DNA from: Periconia sp. R9002
Taxonomy: Eukaryota > Ascomycota > Dothideomycetes > Pleosporales > Periconiaceae
Assembly (NCBI GenBank): GCA_023627715.1
Contig: JAMAHW010000082.1
Location: 1-64,000, forward strand
DNA length: 64,000 bases
Reading direction: 5' to 3'
In this document: positions 57,947 to 64,000 of the stretch, in pieces
Numbering within the stretch: position 1 is the first letter of the stretch
How the letters are laid out: every line of letters begins with the position of its first letter
Program-made: the position numbers and the translations under genes
Notes under the pieces: model-generated
Seen by the model: the letters and a program-made list of their open reading frames with translations, nothing else
Databases searched by the model: none
Told to the model about the DNA's origin: nothing

Positions 57947-58560
57947 ATGAAGTTCGCTGCCGTCCTCGCTGCTTTCGCCGCTGGCGCCCTCGCCCAGTCT
58001 AGCACCGTCACCAGCGGTCCTGCGCCTTCCGCCACCCTCAGCCCCCAGCTTCAATGCGTTGCCAAGTGCCAGGGAGGTGATGTGACCTGCCAGGCTGCCT
58101 GCCTTGGAATCGCCCGTCCCAACGAGTCCCAGGCCATCGAAACCAACGAGTGTGCCGGCAAGTGCGACCAAGGAGACGGTTCCCCTGCAGCGACTGAGAA
58201 GTACGCCAAGTGCCAGCAGGACTGCTTCTTCAGCAAATTCCCTAGCAGCCAGACGATTGCCCCCTTCGCTCCTGGTGCTGCTTCCACTGCTTCTGGTGCT
58301 GGTGCCTCGGCTACCAGCGCCGCAGGAAGCGCTGCTGGAAGTGCTGGAAGTGCTGCCTCTTCCGGTGAGTTTCTCCCTCCATGAATCCGAGGTTTGGTTG
58401 CTGATAGCTGTTGATAGGTGCTTCTCGGACAAGCTCTGCTGCTTCCAGCGCTGCTTCGAGTGCTGCTGGATCTCAGTCATCTGGCAATGCTGCTAGCGCC
58501 AACTCTGTCAAGTTCGCTGGCGCTGGTCTTGCCGGTTTCATGGCCATCTTCGCCTTGTAA
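57947..58560 (+). CDS. Cys-rich GPI-anchored protein with four CX3C motifs
   Basis: Exons 57947-58364 and 58418-58560, intron 53 nt (GTGAGT...GATAG), 186 residues. Signal peptide MKFAAVLAAFAAGALAQ. The mature head has eight cysteines in four CX3C pairs: CVAKC, CQAAC, CAGKC and CQQDC, with spacing unlike CFEM. A Ser/Ala/Gly-rich stalk leads to a short hydrophobic tail (FAGAGLAGFMAIFAL) consistent with a GPI signal. A cell-surface role is likely; the function of the Cys head is unknown. Codon use is clean and GC-rich, suggesting good expression. Confidence 0.85.
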
Positions 58561-61480
58561 ACAGAAGTCTTTTACGACGTGGTAGGAGCTGATGAGGGTT
58601 GAAGGTTGGAGTCAGGAGTAGGCGGTTTACTGCAGTTGTTGTTCGACCTTGTGGTGTGGAATTCAGTTGGGTTAGCTAGCGGTCTAAGGACTATTCATCT
58701 ACGGTGCCTCTGCAATGATGTGTTTCCCTTGTCTTGTTCAAGCATCCGTGTATATAGTATGCAATGGAGGGGGCTAGGCCTAATGAGGAGTAATAATTGA
58801 TTCGGCGTAATCCCGGAATTGTGCTTGCAAACAATGCTACGATCCTGATGGCATGCCCTGTTGTTTGGATTTTGCCAACAAATGAGGCCTCCCTTGCACT
58901 GGTTGTTGGCTTTTTGGGTAGTAATGGACAAGCCAGTGCAGTGCTGACGACAATGATGTGCTGGTAGCGGGGCGATGCACGCGACCACGGGACCGGGGCC
59001 AAAAGTGGGCGGATATCCAGACGACAAGTCAATGTTGTCGTACAGTGACTGTGCCATTTGGGTAGATAGGCATTGAATACACCACACGAATAAAGCGCAT
59101 CGCATGAACGATGGTCGCGTACAAGGGGAGAAAGTAAGGATGCAATCAGAAAGATGTAATGAGTCAGTATTTTTTTGCGCAGCAGAATTGGGCTGGATAG
59201 GGTGGACAGGCAGAAACATGGGCGTCATGAATGGACGGTTCAGCTCGATACTCGACACGTTCTGAAATGTATCCAGTTGCAGTTTGTTTGTGTTGGTTCC
59301 ACGAATGACAGCGCGCTCTTTGTCGTCCAAGTACATGTGCTGATTACATGGCCCAGTAAATAACGTACGATGGTTGGCCATGTTTCGCGAACGCTGCGGC
59401 GGGAATAGGACTAGCGCAGCAAATCGAGGGCATCAAGGCTCCTCGACGGCTTCGAAGCGAACAACCAGCTCTGGCTCGTGGGGAGGGAGTCAAGGCGTAG
59501 TTAGGTAGGCAGGCACATACCCAAGCAATTTACAAAGTTACCCCGTGGCAGCTTAATCGACAGGGCCACGCACACTCACCTGTTCATTATTAGTTGTTGT
59601 TTTTGCTGCTGCCGCCGCCGACTTCTGCGTTTTTTTTCTTCTCCCCCCTCTTCTTTTCGACCGCCGCCCCCCCACGCTGTCATCTCTCTGATTCTCACCA
59701 CCCCCGACCTCCTTGGGTGTTGCTTGCTTTACTTGGTTTCAATCAGGGCTTTGCCGACTGTAAGTACCCAGAATATGAATGAGATTAATCGACGTACACG
59801 CAGCATGGAGGGCAAACTTGGTTTCGCGTGTAGTATAGCCGGGCGGCTTGGTTCCCTCGTCTCCCAATAATTTTACGTGAGGTGGATTTGCATGGAACAG
59901 AAACGAAAGGCGCCGGCCCGTTCTCGATGAGACAGATGATGATGCGCCCATAGCCGGGAAACCTAGGGTAGAAAGTAGACGTCTAGGAATGCCGCGACCA
60001 GGGGGGCGGAGGACAGGCGCACCGCACCTGTGCTCGCTGCTCCACGGAGGAACCACTCTGTCAACGTGATTCATCGCCTTGACGTTTGTCGCACCGTCCC
60101 CTCTGGTCGATGCAGCCATGGCGACATGTCGATTTTCGCTTTCTTTGTTCGGGCTCGTCGTGACGAGAGAGCGAGGGACCAGACGTCGTTCGTTAGCACT
60201 GGGCCTGCAGGCGCTAGTTGACCAACCCCTGTAAACCAACTTCAATTCTTCGTCCTCGCAAATCCCCATGGCCCACGGCAACGCGTGAACACGCCAACAA
60301 TCGTTCTCGCTCCCATCCTACGCTTGCATCTCTGATTTTTAGCCTGTCATCCCTTGGTGCTTCTACAATCGTGGTACAAGTACAATGACATTGTGTTGCA
60401 TCATCGGCTGCTCTACATCCATGGCAACCAACCTTTCAGGTTGCTCACATACCTACGTGGCAAGCATGCCGTGGTTGGTGCATTACATGATGCTATAAAT
60501 CCAAGTAGAAAACCAGCAAGGACTGAAAAGTTTCCGCGAAGCATCGTCACTCGGTAGCCTCCTGTGCGTTGGTGTTGTAGTGGTGAGAAAACGGCTACGG
60601 TTGAGGATATCAGAGTAAAACAACAGTCAGCAATCTTCCAGGTCCGCCGATCAACACGACAGCCCGCCATCCAAGCAAATATTCCCCTGCCAAAGACGGT
60701 CGCGCAGCTTTGCGCACGGCAATAGATGCATGCTACATGGCTTTTGCTGCAGCCTAGCGGTGAGATGGCCGTTTGTGACCGCTGGACAACAGGCCTCATT
60801 GGCCCGAATGGGACTTGTAGAGTCCATGGGCGGCCACAGAAAATCACAAAACAGGCAACTCACCACGCCCCCACGATCCGGAGCGTTTGTAATGCCACGG
60901 CAGTGGTTGTGTGTGGGTGTGGTGTAGCTGGGTGGGCATGTCGACCGTCGTAAAACATGACAATCAGATGCTACCAGACCCCCATTAGTTAGTTATAATT
61001 GATCGCTCTTGGCATTTCTAGCATCCTGGCGTCTGCCCAATGCATCACTCTTCCGGCCTTCTCTCTCGTTAACCAAACGCTCTCTCCTTCTCTCACCCTC
61101 GAGACCATCCTCTTTTGCAGCGTTCCCGTTCCCAAACACATCCTGCTGTTGCCCGCAGCGGGCTGGATGTTCCTTCCCGCCCTCTTTCCGGCTTCCGCCC
61201 GTTTTCTGCCCTCTGCCACCTTTCCCTCTGCTCTTCCGCATCCCATGCTGCCTTGATATTCGATTTCTGGCCGGCCCGCTCTTACTGTACCCTCAACACC
61301 TCCACCTCCATCAACCATCCCCTTTGGCCGACGACTTGTTCTCGCCCATCTGAGGGCTTATCTACCAACTACAGGATTTGTTTTCCATTGCCCCCTCCAT
61401 CATAGTCATTAGCAACCCATCCACTATTTCCCCCCTCGCCTCCCCCTCCCCTCCCCCAGTGAGAGACTGGTCTTCTCGCC
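58561..61480. other. 2.9-kb intergenic interval
   Basis: No supportable gene. From about 61000 the plus strand is rich in C and T (many TCTCTC and CCCTC pieces) and probably is the promoter and 5' leader of the Snt2-type gene. A minus-strand frame near 59739-60281 is unrecognised and was not accepted. Confidence 0.5.
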
Positions 61481-64000
61481 ATGGTGCGTAACGGCGAGAC
61501 TGCGTCTTTCCACGCCGTCAACCAGCCCGGTACAACAGCACCTGCACCAAATGGGGATTCGGCGCAAAGCACCACATCCAATTCGAGCACTTCGACAGCC
61601 GCCTCAAAAGTGAAAAAGGAGCCGCCTTCGACACGGACGTCAACACCCGTTGATGGTGCTGCTGCTGGCGTAGCTGCCAGTGATTCCAGGCAAAACAGCA
61701 CGCCCTCTGAGGCAGAGCCGCAGCCGCAGACTGCAGGTGCGCCTGCATCAACGTCCTCATCAAATGGCACAGCGAAGGAGCCCAAGGAGCCGCCGGCTGC
61801 TCCGTACGGGACGCGGTCGCGTAACCGAACTGGGCGTGCGTCACGAGTCAATTACGCCGAAGACGTTGAGATGGATTTCGAAATGGCGCCAGCTTCATCC
61901 CACGACATCAGTTCGGATCCGCCCTCGCGTGCGTCTGTGGCGACGGAAAATGCCCAGTCGACAGGCGTGAGTGCGAAGAAAGGTTCCGGCGCTGGACAGC
62001 AGGGCCATGCGCCGTGGGGCCATGCTGCGAACCACTCAAAAGATAGCAGTGCCAACCCCAACCCTTCAGCAACCCCGACTTCTACTTCAACACCAGTCCA
62101 AGCCCCGGCACCTCCGCCCAAGAGACGCAAAAATGCTGCCGCTCACGCGGCAACAAATGGCAACCATCACGCAAGTGCAAATGCCGCCGCGCCAAGCCAC
62201 ACCGCTGCGAAGCGCGCCAACGCGGCCACGCAAATGTCCAGCGCACGCGAAAGCAACATGATGACTTTCGAGAACACGGGCGCGATGCTCAAAGGCGGCC
62301 ATATGGTAGCCGACGATGGCCAGACGGTCTCTCTCAATGGTGAGTAATGATTCCGTTCCCTTGCACCCCCTGCCCCCTGCCCTCTCCTTCTCCGTTTCGT
62401 CTGTCTGTAGTGGTGGTTGCCCGCTGCGCCACAGCCCTTATTTCGCCTGTTTCTGATTGGGTGCGCAGACCAAGTGTACCTGGTGTGCGAGCCGCCCGGG
62501 GAGCCTTACTACCTTTGCCGGGTCATGGAATTTATTCACGTCGACAACGATCCCAAAAAGCGTGTCGAGTCACTGAGGGTGAATTGGTTTTACCGCCCGC
62601 GCGATGCCCAGCGCCACACCACCGACACCCGCTGTGTCTACGCGACGATGCATTCGGACCTTTGCCCCATTACGTCACTCCGGGGAAAATGCAGAGTTCT
62701 GCACCGGAGCGAAATCGGCGACCTGGATGAGTATCGCAAGATCAAGGACAGCTTTTGGTTCTGTCAGGTCTGGGATCGCTTTATTCAGCGTGCTTACGAA
62801 GTCATTCCCACTTCGCAAGTCATCAATGTTCCCGACAAGGTCAAGAAAGCCTTGGACGAACGTTGGAAATACATTTGTCTAGAGACCAGTCGTCTGAAGG
62901 AGCTGACTAGTGCCGTCAAATCATGTAAACGTTGCGTCGGGTTCTGTGCTTCGTGAGTTGACATGCCCACAAAATAACGCTTATACAACGCTAACCGTAA
63001 ACAGAAATGACTCGGTTGAATGTGCCGTATGTCACAACACCTATCACATGAACTGTGTCCGTCCACCTCTCCTGAAGAAACCATCTCGTGGGTTTGCGTG
63101 GGCATGTGGACCATGCAGCAGAGCTCAGGAGAAGAAGCTTGAAGCTCAGAGAACGCCTCTGGTGGGCTCAGAGAAAGATGAAGTCGAAGATGAGGAAATG
63201 GTGGATGAAGAGGAAGAAGACCCGAACGCCGAAACCACTGCGCCTACTCCCAATGATGATGGCCAAACCGAACCTCACTCTGGCACACAGACGGATATCG
63301 ATCTAGCCAAAATGTGGCCAATGCGTTACCTTGGTATACACTGCAGAGTAGAGGACGCCCTGCAATACGATGATCGAGCCATCTACCCCCGTGCCAGTTC
63401 TCGATTGGGTCCGCGCCATCAAGCAAATGTTTACGTCTGGCATGGTCGTCCCGTCGAGCTTGTGAAGCCTGCGGAGATCAAGAAGCGTTATGTCAAGTCC
63501 TCTAGCCACAAAAAGGACACCAAATTGTCCAAAGAGACCGTTGCCGCCCTAGAAGCAGACAAGGCAGAAAAAGCGAAACGCCCAAAATGGGTCATGGATG
63601 AGCCTCCCGGTTACGTCCGACGGGGCGAAGATTACCCGAACAAGGACAGCAAGTGCACTGCAGAGCTTATGTTCAAGATGCCCCCGCTCGGTGTGCACTC
63701 TACACGCGGAGAGGACGATGGCCCTTCGATCACTCCTGAGCAGGTTGAAGCCTACATGACGCGAGCAAAAGCGCTAGCAAAGTCTCACGTGGGGGTGGAG
63801 CCTTACTCGACTAATTTCTTAGACAGGTGCTTGGCACTACTCACCAAACACCAGTACGATGTCGAGGCTGCTTTGAAGCAAGTTAAGAAAATCGACAAAA
63901 GGAAGGATCTCAAGGAGCCTGAGTTGACAAAAGAAGAGGAGAAAAAGTGGAACGAGGGCGTTGCCAAGTATGGTTCCGAAATCCGGAGCGTTCGTTTGCA
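61481..64000 (+). CDS. SNT2: Snt2-type BAH/PHD/ELM2 chromatin protein (5' part)
   Basis: Exons seen: 61481-62339, 62469-62952 and 63005 to the window edge; the gene continues beyond 64000. The N-terminal ~285 residues are Ser/Ala/Pro-rich with a basic segment (PYGTRSRNRTGRASRVNYAE). A BAH domain follows the first splice (QVYLVCEPPGEPYYLCR...FYRPRDAQRHTTDTR). A PHD finger spans the second splice: CKRCVGFC, then CAVCHNTYHMNCVRPP and CGPC. Next come an ELM2-like block (GYVRRGEDYPNKDSKCTAEL) and the start of a SANT domain (KWNEGVAKYGSEIRSVR). In yeast, Snt2 works with Ecm5 and Rpd3 on stress-responsive promoters. The right part of the gene, including any further PHD fingers, is missing. Confidence 0.9.

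Noticed and set aside
59739..60281. 180-residue minus-strand frame
   Set aside because: Opens at TTG, with the first ATG four codons later. Arg/Ser-rich without a family match and without nearby supporting exons. Possible but unsupported.

Overview
The window is 64 kb of nuclear DNA from a filamentous ascomycete. The visible evidence is many short introns (about 45-180 nt) with GTRNGY donors and CTRAY branch points, widely spaced single genes, and typical fungal families: an Snt2-type chromatin protein, Mph1, a Dnm1-type dynamin, Kre9/Knh1-like and other GPI proteins, and F1Fo ATP synthase subunit e with its GxxxG motif. Family content and protein style suggest Dothideomycetes, probably Pleosporales. 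That placement is inference, because no rDNA or other marker gene is present.

Layout. 1-4.3 kb holds no supportable gene. 4.3-14.2 kb: FAD oxidoreductase (-), Rpf2 (-) divergent from Grx3/4 (+), Dus2 (-) and an Abp1-type actin-binding protein (-). 14.9-19.6 kb: a 1558-residue F-box-like protein (+). 19.9-25.1 kb: a three-exon secreted PEBP protein (-), a Gly/His-rich secreted protein interrupted by an assembly gap (+), and a cysteine hydrolase (-). 26-36 kb: Dnm1-type dynamin (+), a 70-residue membrane protein (+), ATP synthase subunit e (-) divergent from dynein intermediate chain (+), and a Ser/Thr-rich hypothetical (-). 36.3-41 kb is gene-poor, with long T runs, microsatellites and strand-asymmetric composition. 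41-49.3 kb: Kre9-like GPI protein (-), a small TA-flanked inverted-repeat element, a basic nuclear-type protein (-), a SET/MYND protein (-), a degenerate ~102-bp tandem repeat, and a small secreted protein whose first coding exon is only the ATG (-). 50-64 kb: Ero1 (-) divergent from a Cdc25/rhodanese CX5R protein (+), Mph1 helicase (-) divergent from a four-CX3C GPI protein (+), and the 5' part of an Snt2 homologue (+) that runs off the right edge.

Most genes are unrelated housekeeping functions: ribosome biogenesis, Fe-S/redox, tRNA modification, actin/endocytosis, organelle fission, dynein transport, oxidative folding, DNA repair and chromatin. I see no secondary-metabolite cluster, CRISPR array, tRNA or rRNA, and no convincing undescribed multi-gene system. 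The most useful observations are the corrected gene models with tiny 5' or internal exons (3, 20, 24 and 29 nt), the secreted proteins, the repeat-rich intervals and the small transposon-like element. All exon joins were read by eye from splice signals and reading frame. No alignment, RNA or database search was available.
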